The notes: a model not told the origin generated them from the letters alone. Counted from the first letter of the stretch, positions 43,439 through 55,795 are shown. The stretch: 64,000 bases of DNA from Linyphia triangularis (GCA_963978545.1 OZ021730.1:3760201-3824200); one strand, 5' to 3'. Translations and numbers: made by a program.

Positions 43439-44060
43439 CAAGGCCTATTCTAAGGAATTTTTACGACTGCCCAAACTCCCCCCCCCCCCCGACGTTACAA
43501 ACATTATTACGCTAATCAGAGAATAAAAAAATAAAAAAAAATAGGCCTATTAAGCAGTCTCATAATGATATTTTCGCCTCCTATGTATGGAATTTAAAAT
43601 TGTGATTCGTCATGTTGTCGATCCACAAGTCACCATTTATACGTTTATAATTTCAGGTCTTCCTAGTTTTTAAATTTAACACAAAGTTGTTAAAATTTAA
43701 ACCTAATTATTTAACTTAAAAAAACACTACTAAATTCGAGGCGTTAAGGGAACGAATAACCGCCAGAATAGCTTCGATTATGTCAAATATGCCAATTATT
43801 GGGTTGCCTGGTAAGAGTTTTTCTTGAAGCTGAAACTTCAAAGAAGGAAGGGTTGCATAAACAAATAAAAAAGTCGTTTTAAATTTTATTATACTCAAAT
43901 TCAAAAAGATGAATAATAATTGCACTCCTTTAATAAAATCCTATTTTTAATTTCCTTGTTTTTCTATTTTTTACGACTGCCCAATTTCTGATTTACGACT
44001 GCCCAAATACAATTTACGACTGCCCAAATAGGCCACGACTGCCCGTTAGAATAGGCCCTG
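43439..44060. mobile_element. hAT-U element, exact 8-bp TSD
   Basis: Inverted ends CAAGGCCTATTCTAA and TTAGAATAGGCCCTG, 622 bp, flanked by ctcccagc (43431-43438 and 44061-44068). The motif TTACGACTGCCCAA repeats subterminally: once at the left (43460) and four times at the right (43970-44045). No transposase; the 69-aa antisense frame 43716-43925 is unrecognised. Confidence 0.9.
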
Positions 44061-44068
44061 CTCCCAGC

Positions 44069-44454
44069 ATTTAAAAATGTATTCCGCTCCAGAGTTATCA
44101 GTTCAGCTTAGTAATAACAGTTAATCTTAAAGAATGTTAGAAGGGCAATTTTCCTACATTTACACTTCGTTCGGGAGAAAACCCCGACGATAACCTTTAA
44201 GCAGCTGGTCCTTTTCTTGCATCATCAAGTGCGAGGAAGAAGTCATTGGCGCCAAAATGCTCAAACACCCCATTCGAAATTAGACTAAAGAGAAACAACG
44301 AAAGGTTACAGTTTCTATTTACGGAACAGATTTTAGTTTTCAGTGTCGCTTTCATTGCCAAATAGAACCGAGGGATGAAAGATCTTGGAACTGAAATTTA
44401 AATAAGTTTTCTTCCTTTCTATCCTTTGCTTCCCTTGTTTTTAAAGTCTTCTTA
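44069..44454. other. Unique-looking spacer
   Basis: Moderate complexity; no long frame. Confidence 0.4.
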
Positions 44455-44470
44455 CTTTCGTTTCCCCATG

Positions 44471-45370
44471 TTAACCCTTTGCACTCGTAATTATGCTTTA
44501 GAAAGTTAGCAAATAACTCGGAATTTCTTTTTTATGTTCGATCAAGAAGAATTTTTTTGATGGAAATGTGTTCCAATTTAACTAGAAGGTTTACCATCCT
44601 TAAATCAAAAATTAATAAATATAGCCCCTGAATACACCCCTTGTCCACATAATATTTTATTTTTCAACGTGTCAAAATAATGTATTGAAACTACTAAGAA
44701 TACTTAAGTATATTACACTACACCGCATTAACCCTTTGCACTCTGTTGTCCCCTCTCAGGGGACATCGTAATCTAGCATATCACACGGATGTGCCCTCTC
44801 AGGGGACATTAAAGTTTATTAGTGATTACGGAGAATTAACTTTTTCCAGCACAACTTTTTGAGAAATACACGTTTCCCTGAAGTTTTCTCTTGAAATGGC
44901 ACAAGAAATCAAATCAAAATATGGTTCAATTACCAAGATAATAAAAAAATAAAACATTTAAGCGGGGTTTTGTGTCAAAAGAGAACATGAGAAGTGTTGG
45001 TTCACGACGGTCCGACCACTTCTCTGAGCCACTTGAAAGGAGCAATAGTTGGTTGGTTGTATTCAGATTATCTGGCGCCGTCATCAACACGAGGGCTATA
45101 ATGCGTCGAAACATTCGTCATTAGACAAGCCAACATACATTTACAAACATCCATGCCAACACGGGACTCGAACCCGCAACCTCGCGGTCTAGAAGCTAGC
45201 ACGCTAACCACTATACCGTTTGGTCGGCGAAAGGAGCAATAGAGTTTAGTTGGGTTTGTTGAAATTTACTGGCGCAAAGGGCAAGATGCGACTTCGTACG
45301 GGGACATACGAGCGCGATGGTAAAACGAGTGATGTCCCCCATACGGGGACATACGAGTGAAAAGGGTTAA
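44471..45370. mobile_element. piggyBac-like MITE O1 with nested SINE-A
   Basis: TTAACCCTTTGCACTCGTA at the left and TACGAGTGAAAAGGGTTAA at the right, TTAA-bounded. Subterminal palindromes of the type CCCCTCTCAGGGG and CCCCATACGGGG. A second internal TTAACCCTTTGCACTC at 44729 suggests one element built on another. The TIR closely resembles the piggyBac TTAACCCT type. No transposase. Confidence 0.75.
45049..45228 (-). mobile_element. SINE-A copy 9 with 14-bp TSD
   Basis: TSD gaaaggagcaatag at 45035-45048 and 45229-45242. O2 at 61.8 kb shows a similar uninterrupted site (gaaaggagcgata). Confidence 0.95.
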
Positions 45371-46226
45371 CATAGGGTTAATAAAAGTGTTGTTTTCGGT
45401 CAAAAAAATAAATTTTCAATTCCCTTCCTCCCTCCCCTCCCCCTTTTTTTTTCTCTTTTATTTTTATTTTTTTGCATTTCGCCATATTTTTGGAACATCC
45501 TCACTTCAAAGAAATGATCCAAAAACAATGTGTGTGTAGGTAGACATACGAATAAATTGACCTGCGATGTTCCATTATCACTCTTCACAGATTCCTTTAC
45601 GACTCCAGAACTTCTCGTTCTAGTAGACACAATACAGCTCTTTTCACAACAATAGAGCACAAAACAGCAGTTAAAAACTTGACAACACAACTGCTAAAAG
45701 ACAATGCAAAAGACAATGCAATACAGTTCGCTTTCGGAACTCTCTGAATGCTCACTGAGACTCAGTATCTCACTGACTCAACTCAGTCAACTTCTGACAA
45801 ACCTAGCTGACTAACTCCATCACCCGCTCTCCTGATCTTTTATAGGGGAGGTGAACATAAGTGAAACTTTTAGAGATAGATATTTGGAGAACTTTCCAGA
45901 TCGTAGTCGAAGAGTCCTATACATGTATATGGGGACCGAAAATGTCGCCAAATGGTCGCCAAGTTTAGCGAAAAAAATTAGTCGCCAAAACCGTCGCCAA
46001 CTTGGCTCTATCCCGCCATTTTGGCGAGTGTAGTTTGGCATTTTACGAGTGAAAAGGGTTAACATAGGGTTAATAAAAGTATTGTTTTCGGTCAAAAAAA
46101 TAAATTTTCAATTCCCTTCCCCCCCCCCCCCCTTTTTTTTTCTCTCTTTTATTTTTATTTTTTTGCATTTATCCATATTTTTGGAACATACTCACTTCAA
46201 AGAAATGATCCAAAAATAATGTGCGT
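45352..46226. repeat. Local direct duplication (offset 691 bp)
   Basis: 45352-45535 and 46043-46226 are nearly identical ('tacgagtgaaaagggttaac' ... 'aaagaaatgatccaaaaa'), including a C-rich/T-rich tract of variable length. They comprise the right end of O1 plus Rep-C and flank an LTR-1 fragment. Confidence 0.85.
45572..46029 (-). mobile_element. LTR-1 fragment, copy 7
   Basis: Starts inside U5/R ('atcactcttcacagattcc') and stops inside U3 ('cccgccattttggcgag'). No termini or TSD; TATA present, HSE decayed (taagtGAAacTTTtaGA). It lies between the two copies of the local duplication. Confidence 0.8.
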
Positions 46227-46239
46227 CGAATTCCTGTCT

Positions 46240-46410
46240 GGTTGGTTGGTTGTTTTCAGATTATCTGGCGCCGTCATCAACACGAGGGCTATAATGCACC
46301 GAAACATTCGTCATTAGACAAGCCAACATACATTTACAAACACCCATGCCTTACACGGGACTCGAACCCGCAACCTCGCGGTCTGCTAACCACTATACCG
46401 TTTGGTCGGC
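46240..46410 (-). mobile_element. SINE-A copy 10
   Basis: Intact T-arm; 12-bp deletion in the anticodon-arm region (gtct/gctaacc). No clear TSD. Confidence 0.9.
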
Positions 46411-47110
46411 CGTGGTGGCCATGGGATCTACCATTAGGGTTTATAGCTTTTATTTTACATAATTGGAAATAACTCCATTTGTAATTAAGTAACATACACC
46501 AAATTTCTCATGCATATTGTATTAACTCTTTAAAAGATGTTTACCAAACAAAATTTTAAAATTTTGTTTTTTACTCCAGATATGATTTTTTGTTTTAATT
46601 ATGAAAGAAAAAAATATGAACTTTTAGAGTTAAATTTTTTTTATTTTAATATCCGCTATAAATATCAAAATTGTGTTAGGTAAATTTTCTTATTATATAT
46701 TTCTTAACACATATACATGTATAATTTTTATGTTGATTAAGATAATTTTTTATTAAGTTATATCAAAATATTTAATGCGTTTTTTACAGTAATAATAAAA
46801 TTTTAATAAAAAAATAAACTAAAATTTTTTTTAATAGATTTTATAGACCAGTGCACTGTTCTACAATTTTATAAAAAAAAAAAATTATGATCAAACAAAT
46901 AATAAAGAAATTAAATTTTTTGCTGATTTTTTGAAATTTTTTTTCACTGTATTACTAATCTATAGTAGTACAAATATAAAAAAGCACTTAAAATATTCGT
47001 ACATAAAGTGTTTTTAAAAAAAGTACTCCGAACATAGGCAAGTACCTTAAGTAATCACAGAAATTTAATTTCAAATTTACTTTATTTTTATTTATTACAG
47101 GATTATATCA
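46411..47110. other. Very AT-rich spacer
   Basis: Low-complexity AT-rich DNA, nothing recognised. Confidence 0.5.
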
Positions 47111-47838
47111 TTAAGGGGGTATGGTACCGAAATTTCTTCAAAAATCCCAAATTTTTTTTCTGATTTTAAAAAATAGTTCATACATTCCTGAAGAGAATGA
47201 TGTTTTTATCTTATTCCTCCGGTGATTAGAACGCCACGAAATTAACTGTTATTAAAACATCACTAATGGGCGTAACACCTTGAAGCGTCTGCTTAAAGTG
47301 CTTTTTTCGAGCACTAGTGTTTTTCACAGATGTTGCATATTCAAATCGATATATCTCCAGAACCATTAACAATTGGCTATTCAAATTTTTGGAGCATTTA
47401 ATTTATATAGTTTTAAATATTTTGTCATCGCAGAATTTTATTTTTTTAATTCTGTTTTAAACATAATTTTTAGCGTAAAAGATAACATAAAAAAAAGCAA
47501 AAATTTCAATATTTTAACTTTGAGAATTTTTTAAATTTTTTTTAGTTCACCTATCAAAATTCTGTGAAGACAAAATTTTCTTTATATAATTATGTATTAC
47601 AGAAAGCTTTCCCTTTGAAATTTTTTTTATTTTTTCTTGACTTATATCAAAATACGCAAACATCAATTATTATGGATTTTTCTTGGTTTTAAAATTTTTT
47701 TTAAATAACAAAACACAATATTTAAAAAAACATTTTCTCAACGATATATAAATAGTATCTCATACATAAAATAAATTTTTGACGTAAAAATGTACATAAA
47801 TAAAGTTTTTTTTTATTTTCAGTACCTCACCCCCTTAA
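47111..47838 (-). mobile_element. TTAA-F MITE copy 6
   Basis: TTAA-bounded; ttaagggggtatggtacc / agtacctcacccccttaa; reverse orientation, 728 bp. Confidence 0.9.
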
Positions 47839-47996
47839 GGCATTTTAATGGATTTTATTGAAACACGGTAGTCCTTTCGCAGCTATCAAAAAATGTGATA
47901 ACTCGTTTAGTCATTTTTCTGACCATTGCTCTACCATATTGTGTCTCAGTTTTTTCATAACATATTGATTTGTCGTAAAAAGAACACCGACCGTGA

Positions 47997-48657
47997 TAGT
48001 CCGAGAGGCGACTGCAATTTTTGGACCCCATCTAACATCATTCTGAATTTTTTATAGAAATTAGAGAAAAGTGAGTAGATTAGGAATACACTGGTCTGCC
48101 GTGGCAAAAATGGCCGAAACTGATCAATAATCGACTTGGAATGAGTTGAACTAAAATACGATTGCCAAATATGTCATAACTTGCCAAAAATAGAACAAAC
48201 TTATTCGTCTGGCAAACCACTTCATTTTGATTTTCAATGAGAAAAAGCGCAAACGATTTCTGATCCTTGGCTAGGAAAACTTATATCTTTTAAAAGTAAG
48301 CCAAATTGGCGACATCAGTTACGTCATAAGTGACGAAATATTGTTTGCCAACTTGGCTCTCTTTTAATAGATGCATGTAGACCGTCGCCAGATATCCGAA
48401 TCGTTTGCAAACGTCTTAATTGAAAATTAAAGATTGAGGGTTACCAAAAAAAAAAAATGCTCATTATTTGGCAAGTTATGGCGCATTTGGCAATTGGATT
48501 TAGTTCAACTCATTAAAAGTCGATTTTTGACCAGTTTCGGCCATTTTTGCCACGGCAGACCAGTGGATTCGTAGTCTACTCACTTTTCTCTAATTTCTAT
48601 AAAAAATTCAGAATGATGTTCGATGGGGTCCAAAAATTGCAGTCGCCTCTCAGTCTA
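47997..48657. mobile_element. TIR-E element copy 8, TSD TGA
   Basis: TAGTCCGAGAGGCGACTG...CAGTCGCCTCTCAGTCTA, 661 bp, flanked by TGA on both sides (47994-47996 and 48658-48660). Complete, long-armed. Confidence 0.9.
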
Positions 48658-48812
48658 TGAGCCAAACGATAAACAAGACAAAACAGACTTGGTGCATAAC
48701 GTGTTGAATGAATGTCCATAAGCATTTCATTCTATACCTAAATATCTTCTACTGCGATTAGAAACAATGACCCTAATATATTTGCACAGCTGTATCGAGT
48801 AAAATTCAATAT

Positions 48813-49524
48813 TGTTGCGTGGATGGGTTCGAAAGATTTGAAGCCAAAGCAGATCGAAACTTGCAGAAATTTATTCCAATATCACTCTTCACAGATTCCT
48901 TTACAACTCCAGAACTTCTCGTTCTAGTAGACACAATACAGCTCTTTTCACAATAGAGCACAAAACAGCAGTTAAAAACTTGACAACACAACTGCTCAAA
49001 TCACTGCAAAAGACAATGCAATACAGTTCGCTTTCGGAACTCTCTGAATGCTCACTGAGACTCAGTATCTCAATACAGTAATTCCAGTCAACTCACCAGT
49101 CAACTAATTCAGTGACTCAAAATCAACAACTAACTCTCCCCGCTCTCTTGGCCGACTTATATAGGGGAGGCGAACATACGTGAGACTTCTAGAGGTAGAT
49201 ATTTGGAGAACTTTCCAGATCGTAGTCGAAAAGTCCTAAACATGTACATGGGGACCGAAAATGTCCCCAAATGGTCGCCAACTTGGCTCTATCTCGCCAA
49301 ATTGGCAAGATTGCCATTACCATAATGTTAAATGCCCTGCTCCTTGTAAAACTCGCTTTCCAGCGTTACCTCTGTAAAACTCGTTATCAAGCATCAAGAT
49401 ACTCATTGCAGAGAAACAAACTAAAGACGAACTATTGCACTGCCTTATGCAAAATGTACATAAATTTTCCTATTTACAAAATCAACACTACGAAATATTT
49501 ACAAATATACAAAAATTCGTAACA
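48813..49524 (-). mobile_element. LTR-1 solo LTR, copy 8
   Basis: 712 bp, exact ATAT TSDs. Minus strand: U3 palindromes, heat-shock-like array with two changed pentamers (49175-49194), TATATAAG at 49157-49164, AATAAA near 48868-48876. Frame 48806-48991 is the R/U5 shadow seen in other copies. Confidence 0.85.
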
Positions 49525-49814
49525 ATATGTTAGTAGTGCGCTTCGCATTGCTATACCGCAGTATCAGCGCTTCTAAGCAGCGCGCATGGCCTAACGGGGA
49601 TTTACTTAAGGGGACTGGGTAACCTTCAAAATTTTATTTAAGCCTATAAAAATATAATTTTTACATATTTGGAAGTATTACTAAATAAAAACTAAATTTT
49701 ATTTATAAAAAAGTTTACACAGTGCTCTAAATTTTCAACATTTTGAAAAAAAATTTAAAAATTCATCAAATTTCAAATTCTATCTTTTCTTTTCATTTTT
49801 CAATATTTTTTCCC

Positions 49815-49848
<34 letters not shown>

Positions 49849-50299
49849 TTTCCTAGTACATAATATACTCTAACTTTTTAGGCATCTGATTTAGAATAAG
49901 TAAAATATATTTCGAGAAAAACGATAATTACTGTACCGATATGTAAGAAAAGCGTAAGAAACTAATATTTTGCAACATTTAAATTTGCAAAAAAAAAAAG
50001 TTTTTATTTTAGTCAAAATCCATGCCTAATTTTATCAAATAGATATTAAGAATGACAAAAAAAAAAAAAAAAAAAAAAAATCCAGCCATTTCATTCATAT
50101 TTGTTGAAGTTTTGGCATTTTGAGTAAGGTGGGAATTTCAAAAATCACGAACTGAGAAAAATGCTTTCCAAACATCAAAGCAACTATTGCAGCAATGCTT
50201 CAATTCTCCATAAATATATAGTTTTTCTGCAATTGCAGTTATCCGATCAACTCAAAAATTTGACAGAATAAGGAGAAAATTTAAACGATTACAAACACG

Positions 50300-50302
<3 letters not shown>
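49525..50302. other. AT-rich spacer with TTAA-H start
   Basis: 'ttaaggggactgggtaac' at about 49606 matches the fragment at 22.98 kb; homopolymer T at 49819-49844 and A at 50059-50080. No gene. Confidence 0.4.

Positions 50303-50373
<71 letters not shown>
50303..50373. repeat. (TA)n microsatellite
   Basis: Dinucleotide run of about 35 repeats; the frame 50281-50487 is an artefact of it. Confidence 0.95.
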
Positions 50374-50376
<3 letters not shown>

Positions 50377-50558
50377 GTGAAAACAAGCGGTACCATTTCC
50401 TTTAAATTTTAAATTGAAGTTCACTAATTTCTTTGGCGCAATATGAACCACGTGTTGCCCTTGCGCCAAAATTATCAACCCACCCAAACCACAGCACTCG
50501 TCGACGCGTTGATTGGAGAAGAGATTGAACCAGTGGTGGGAGTTGAATGCAACTCATA

Positions 50559-51156
50559 CAGAGTGACCACAAAATTCAGGAAAAAAAGTTCCCCGATAAT
50601 TCCCTGATTTCCCTGACAGATTTCTAAAAAATTCCCTGATTTTAGGGTAAACTTTTTTTCAAATTTCCCCAATTTTCTTAGGTTTTCCAGATGTCTAGAC
50701 ACCCTGATCAAATAGAACAAGTATGCTAAAGAGATAATATGCAATTGTTTAAAAAATAGTTTTGCTGGTAATGAAAAGTTTAAATTATTCTGTAACATTA
50801 AACTTCTAATGGCTTACCACTGCAAATCTCCATGTAAATAGCGTCAAAATATGGATGAACGTGCCTAAAACGATACAAAATTTCCCTGATTTTCATGAAA
50901 TTTTAAAAAGTTCTCGGACATTTCCCTGATTTTTTCCAGAATCAGAAAGCTCCCCGACATTTCACCGATTTTTTCCAGACTCAGAAAGCTCCCTGACATT
51001 TCCCTGATTTTTTCCAGAAACAGAAAGCTCCCTGACATTTCCTTGATTTTTTCCTGAATCAGAAAGCCTTCCGACATTTCCCTGATTTTTCCAGAATCAG
51101 AAAGCTCCCTGACATTTCCCCGATTTCCAGGTTTTCCCGGTTCTGTGGCCACTCTG
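50559..51156. mobile_element. TIR-M element copy 3
   Basis: CAGAGTGACCACAAAATTCA...GTGGCCACTCTG; candidate 5-bp TSD tcata/tcaca. The right arm is expanded about sixfold in a ~40-bp unit (gacatttccctgattttttc / cagaatcagaaagctccc), the opposite arm to that expanded at 20 kb. The 95-aa antisense frame 50865-51152 is this minisatellite. Confidence 0.8.
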
Positions 51157-51560
51157 TCACATGGCAGTCAACCCCGTGTTCAATAAATAATTCAGAATCA
51201 TGTTAGATGAAGTATCAAAACTTGCAGTCGAGAGTGTTACAATAAGCCATTGCAACACTCTCGATCAATTCGTTACAATCGAGAGTGTAATAATAAGCCA
51301 CGCGTAGTTGAGTCACGTCTCTCGAAAAGAAAGCTCAAGAATAACTTCCGAAGCGATGACAAAGGAAGTCCATCTATAAAAAGAGAACTCCCCAAAAAAG
51401 ATAAGAAAGGGTTGGTACTGACTTCAAAGAAACCGCCCTTGAAGTAATTAATACAAACGAAGCGCTCAAGTTGGAATCAAACTTCGGGATTTTTATCTCC
51501 AAGATACTTTGTTAAGAACCGGGGAGATACGCTAGAACGAGAATTTTTGTTAAGACATTT
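51157..51560 (+). other. Segment with 65-aa basic open frame, unrecognised
   Basis: The frame 51250-51447 encodes a lysine/serine-rich peptide (…KRELPKKDKKG…). It has higher complexity than its surroundings, but no domain, and splice sites cannot be judged. Possible exon fragment, weakly supported. A 'cgagagtgt(t/a)a' motif repeats three times at 51232-51289. Confidence 0.25.
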
Positions 51561-52186
51561 TAGTCTGAGAGGCGACTGTAATGTTTGGACCCCATCGAAC
51601 ATCATTCTGAATTTTTTATAGAAATTGGAGAAAAGTAAGTAGATTACGAATCCACTGGTCTGCCGTGGCAAAAATGGCAGAAACTGTTCAAAAATCGACT
51701 TTAAATGAGTTGAACTTAATCCAAATGCCAAATGCGCCATAACTTGCCAAATAATGAACATATTTTTTTTATTTGGTAACCCTCACTCTTTAATTTTCAA
51801 TTAAGAAGGTTGCAGACGATTCGGATGTGTGGCTATGGCTTACTTGCATCTTTCACAAATGAGCCAAATCGGCAATAAACATTACGTCACTGATGACGTA
51901 ACTGATGTCGCCAATTTGGCTTACTTTTAAAAGACACAAGTTATCCGAGCCAGAGATCAGAAATCGTTTGCGCTTTTTCTCATTGAAAATCAGAATGCAG
52001 TGGGTTGCCAGACGAAAAAGTTTGTTCTCTTTTTGGCAAGTTATGACATAGTTGGCAATCGGATTTTAGCTCAACTCCTTCCAAGTCGATTTTTGATCAG
52101 TTTCGGCCATTTTTGTCACGGCAATGAATTCAGAATCTACTCACTTTTCTCCAATTTCTATAAAAAATTCAGAATCTCTCGAACTA
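51561..52186. mobile_element. TIR-E copy 9, internally deleted near right end
   Basis: TAGTCTGAGAGGCGACTG start; near the right end ~40 bp are lost so 'ttcagaat' joins 'ctctcgaacta'. It adjoins TIR-D right-arm sequence, which then becomes the satellite. Confidence 0.8.
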
Positions 52187-54294
52187 GTATCTACTCTCCA
52201 AATGTCAAGGGGGTTTTATAGAAGGTAGTTTCTAAATGCACTGGACTAGAAGATTGTAACATAGCGAGTATAGGGAATGATCCTCACTATAAATTTCTCT
52301 TAAATTCTTTATATTAACTTCAATTTTGTGTGAACTAGTATCTACTCTCCAAATGTCAAGGGGGTTTTATAGAAGGTAGTTTCTAAATGCACTGGACTAG
52401 AAGATTGTAACATAGCGAGTATAGGGAATGATCCTCACTATAAATTTCTCTTAAATTCTTTATATTAACTTCAATTTTGTGTGAACTAGTATCTACTCTC
52501 CAAATGTCAAGGGGGTTTTATAGAAGGTAGTTTCTAAATGCACTGGACTAGAAGATTGTAACATAGCGAGTATAGGGAATGATCCTCACTATAAATTTCT
52601 CTTAAATTCTTTATATTAACTTCAATTTTGTGTGAACTAGTATCTACTCTCCAAATGTCAAGGGGGTTTTATAGAAGGTAGTTTCTAAATGCACTGGACT
52701 AGAAGATTGTAACATAGCGAGTATAGGGAATGATCCTCACTATAAATTTCTCTTAAATTCTTTATATTAACTTCAATTTTGTGTGAACTAGTATCTACTC
52801 TCCAAATGTCAAGGGGGTTTTATAGAAGGTAGTTTCTAAATGCACTGGACTAGAAGATTGTAACATAGCGAGTATAGGGAATGATCCTCACTATAAATTT
52901 CTCTTAAATTCTTTATATTAACTTCAATTTTGTGTGAACTAGTATCTACTCTCCAAATGTCAAGGGGGTTTTATAGAAGGTAGTTTCTAAATGCACTGGA
53001 CTAGAAGATTGTAACATAGCGAGTATAGGGAATGATCCTCACTATAAATTTCTCTTAAATTCTTTATATTAACTTCAATTTTGTGTGAACTAGTATCTAC
53101 TCTCCAAATGTCAAGGGGGTTTTATAGAAGGTAGTTTCTAAATGCACTGGACTAGAAGATTGTAACATAGCGAGTATAGGGAATGATCCTCACTATAAAT
53201 TTCTCTTAAATTCTTTATATTAACTTCAATTTTGTGTGAACTAGTATCTACTCTCCAAATGTCAAGGGGGTTTTATAGAAGGTAGTTTCTAAATGCACTG
53301 GACTAGAAGATTGTAACATAGCGAGTATAGGGAATGATCCTCACTATAAATTTCTCTTAAATTCTTTATATTAACTTCAATTTTGTGTGAACTAGTATCT
53401 ACTCTCCAAATGTCAAGGGGGTTTTATAGAAGGTAGTTTCTAAATGCACTGGACTAGAAGATTGTAACATAGCGAGTATAGGGAATGATCCTCACTATAA
53501 ATTTCTCTTAAATTCTTTATATTAACTTCAATTTTGTGTGAACTAGTATCTACTCTCCAAATGTCAAGGGGGTTTTATAGAAGGTAGTTTCTAAATGCAC
53601 TGGACTAGAAGATTGTAACATAGCGAGTATAGGGAATGATCCTCACTATAAATTTCTCTTAAATTCTTTATATTAACTTCAATTTTGTGTGAACTAGTAT
53701 CTACTCTCCAAATGTCAAGGGGGTTTTATAGAAGGTAGTTTCTAAATGCACTGGACTAGAAGATTGTAACATAGCGAGTATAGGGAATGATCCTCACTAT
53801 AAATTTCTCTTAAATTCTTTATATTAACTTCAATTTTGTGTGAACTAGTATCTACTCTCCAAATGTCAAGGGGGTTTTATAGAAGGTAGTTTCTAAATGC
53901 ACTGGACTAGAAGATTGTAACATAGCGAGTATAGGGAATGATCCTCACTATAAATTTCTCTTAAATTCTTTATATTAACTTCAATTTTGTGTGAACTAGT
54001 ATCTACTCTCCAAATGTCAAGGGGGTTTTATAGAAGGTAGTTTCTAAATGCACTGGACTAGAAGATTGTAACATAGCGAGTATAGGGAATGATCCTCACT
54101 ATAAATTTCTCTTAAATTCTTTATATTAACTTCAATTTTGTGTGAACTAGTATCTACTCTCCAAATGTCAAGGGGGTTTTATAGAAGGTAGTTTCTAAAT
54201 GCACTGGACTAGAAGATTGTAACATAGCGAGTATAGGGAATGATCCTCACTATAAATTTCTCTTAAATTCTTTATATTAACTTCAATTTTGTGT
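52181..54294. repeat. 151-bp satellite, fourteen units
   Basis: 'gaactagtatctactctcc' recurs every 151 bp starting at 52181, 52332, 52483, 52634 ... 54144, i.e. 14.0 units with no difference I could see between them. The unit is about 98 bp of TIR-D right arm ('aagattgtaacatagcgagt', 'gggaatgatcct') plus about 50 bp of Rep-I left edge ('cttaaattctttatattaac'). After the last unit the sequence continues into Rep-I proper. Confidence 0.97.
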
Positions 54295-54835
54295 GTGTGG
54301 TTGGATATTTCGATGGCGGACAAATCTGTAGAGGCTTAATTAACCTCCTTGCCTTCATTCAACTGGGCTGAAACTGTGCAAAGAGATTCGAAGTCGATGA
54401 CAATGCATTTTATCAAATTTTGGTGACTGTCAGTGAAAGGTCGCTTTACGGAATACTACTTAGCCAATTTGTCGTCATCCAATCGAATTAAAATCGAATT
54501 TTAACCGAACACTGAAGAAACTCTTTCCTGTTGCCAAATTTGTTTTAATAAATAAACAAATAATAAAATTGCTTTAACCGGAATAAATAAAAGATATTTT
54601 AATGCGAGTGCATCAATTCACAATCATTTTAATGAATAAATTTTGGAGAGTGCTTTACCAGATATTTTGTAGATAGAAATATTTTTAATATTTAAAGTCA
54701 GATGGCAACACCAAGCACCGTTGTCAACAAAAACGGCGCTCTGTTAGTAAATATAAAAATTGACAATGCATAAAAAGGATTTATATTAAAAACTTAGTTT
54801 TTAGGGGTTAAACAATTGTACCCCCAAAAGTTAAT
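54295..54835 (+). mobile_element. Rep-I repeat, uninterrupted copy
   Basis: 'tggttggatatttcgatggc' ... 'gaaactctttcctgttgcc' ... 'ggcgctctgttagtaaat'. Supplies the empty-site version for the Rep-I at 13.7-15.06 kb. No coding. Confidence 0.6.
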
Positions 54836-54895
54836 AGCTGCTTTAAACTGCCTAAACCAAGGGTTGCGCCATGAAGAGTTTTAATCACCGTAAGG

Positions 54896-55058
54896 TTGGT
54901 TGTTTTCAGATTATCCGTCAGCAACACGAGGGCTATAATGCGCCGAAACATTCGTCATTAGACAAGCCAACATCCATTTACAAACACCCATGCCTAACAC
55001 GGGACTCGAACCCGCAACCTCGCGGCCTAGAAGCTAGCACGCTAACCACTATACCGTT
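54896..55058 (-). mobile_element. SINE-A copy 11
   Basis: Candidate 12-bp TSD atcaccgtaagg / atccccgtaagg (54884-54895, 55059-55070). Small deletion in the 'tctggcgcc' region. Confidence 0.9.
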
Positions 55059-55070
55059 ATCCCCGTAAGG

Positions 55071-55344
55071 AATATGTCACCCCCCCTCCCCATCTCTTCC
55101 AGAGTCCCCATACCAGCATTTATTTAAATTTGGGGACATTGAACAGAAATGGCTTCACAAAACTTGGTAAATTGTAAAATTATTTTGTAATACCACAGTT
55201 CTTAAGTTGTCTTGTGATTATGTTATAAGTTGATTTATATAGAAGAGTAAAATTTCTTCATTCTTTAAAATCATCAACCAGACTAAACAGAATACAAACG
55301 AAAAATAGCAACGCTTTAAACTAGATATTTAAATAATTAACGCA
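55071..55344. other. AT-rich spacer
   Basis: Nothing recognised. Confidence 0.4.
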
Positions 55345-55356
55345 ATATTTAAATTA

Positions 55357-55530
55357 GCCGACCAAACGGTATAGTGGTTAGCGTGCTAGCTTCTAGACCG
55401 CGTGGTTCCGAGTCCCGTGTAAGGCATGGGTGTTTGTAAATGTATGTTGGCTTGTCAAATGACGAATGTTTCGGCGTATTATATCCCTCGTGTTGCTGAC
55501 GGCGCCAGATAATTTGAAAAACAACCAACC
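55357..55530 (+). mobile_element. SINE-A copy 12, 12-bp TSD
   Basis: TSD atatttaaatta at 55345-55356 and 55532-55543. A deletion in the T-arm (cgtggttccgagtcccg). Confidence 0.95.
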
Positions 55531-55710
55531 TATATTTAAATTAAACATTAAAATGAAGCACAATGAAATGTAAAATTATTACAAGTCACACAAAGTTTAA
55601 CAAAATAAAAAAAAAATCTTTACACTTCCTCACGGGCTTCCTTTCTGAATATATACAGACAGTAGTCCATGCTCACTTCAGCGTTTCCATAGCCACAATA
55701 ACCTTCTCAT

Positions 55711-55795
55711 GGCTGTGTGGTTAGTGCTCTGGTCTCGCATGCCAAAGGTGCCGAGTTCGAATTCCGGGTTAGGCATGGATATTAGTTGTGGTTTG
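55711..55795 (+). mobile_element. SINE-B copy 2, tRNA head only
   Basis: 'catggctgtgtggttagtgc' A box, T-arm 'ccgagttcgaattccggg', linker 'ttaggcatgg', then abruptly fused at 'gtggttt' to SINE-A in the opposite orientation. Confidence 0.8.

Larger units (their letters stand above)
44455..45546 (-). mobile_element. Rep-C reverse copy interrupted by piggyBac-like O1
   Basis: 'actttcgtttccccatg' before O1 and 'catagggttaataaaag' after it join into the Rep-C 3' palindromic end; TTAA is the insertion site. It continues to 'aaattgacctgcgatgttcc', where an LTR-1 fragment begins. Confidence 0.65.
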
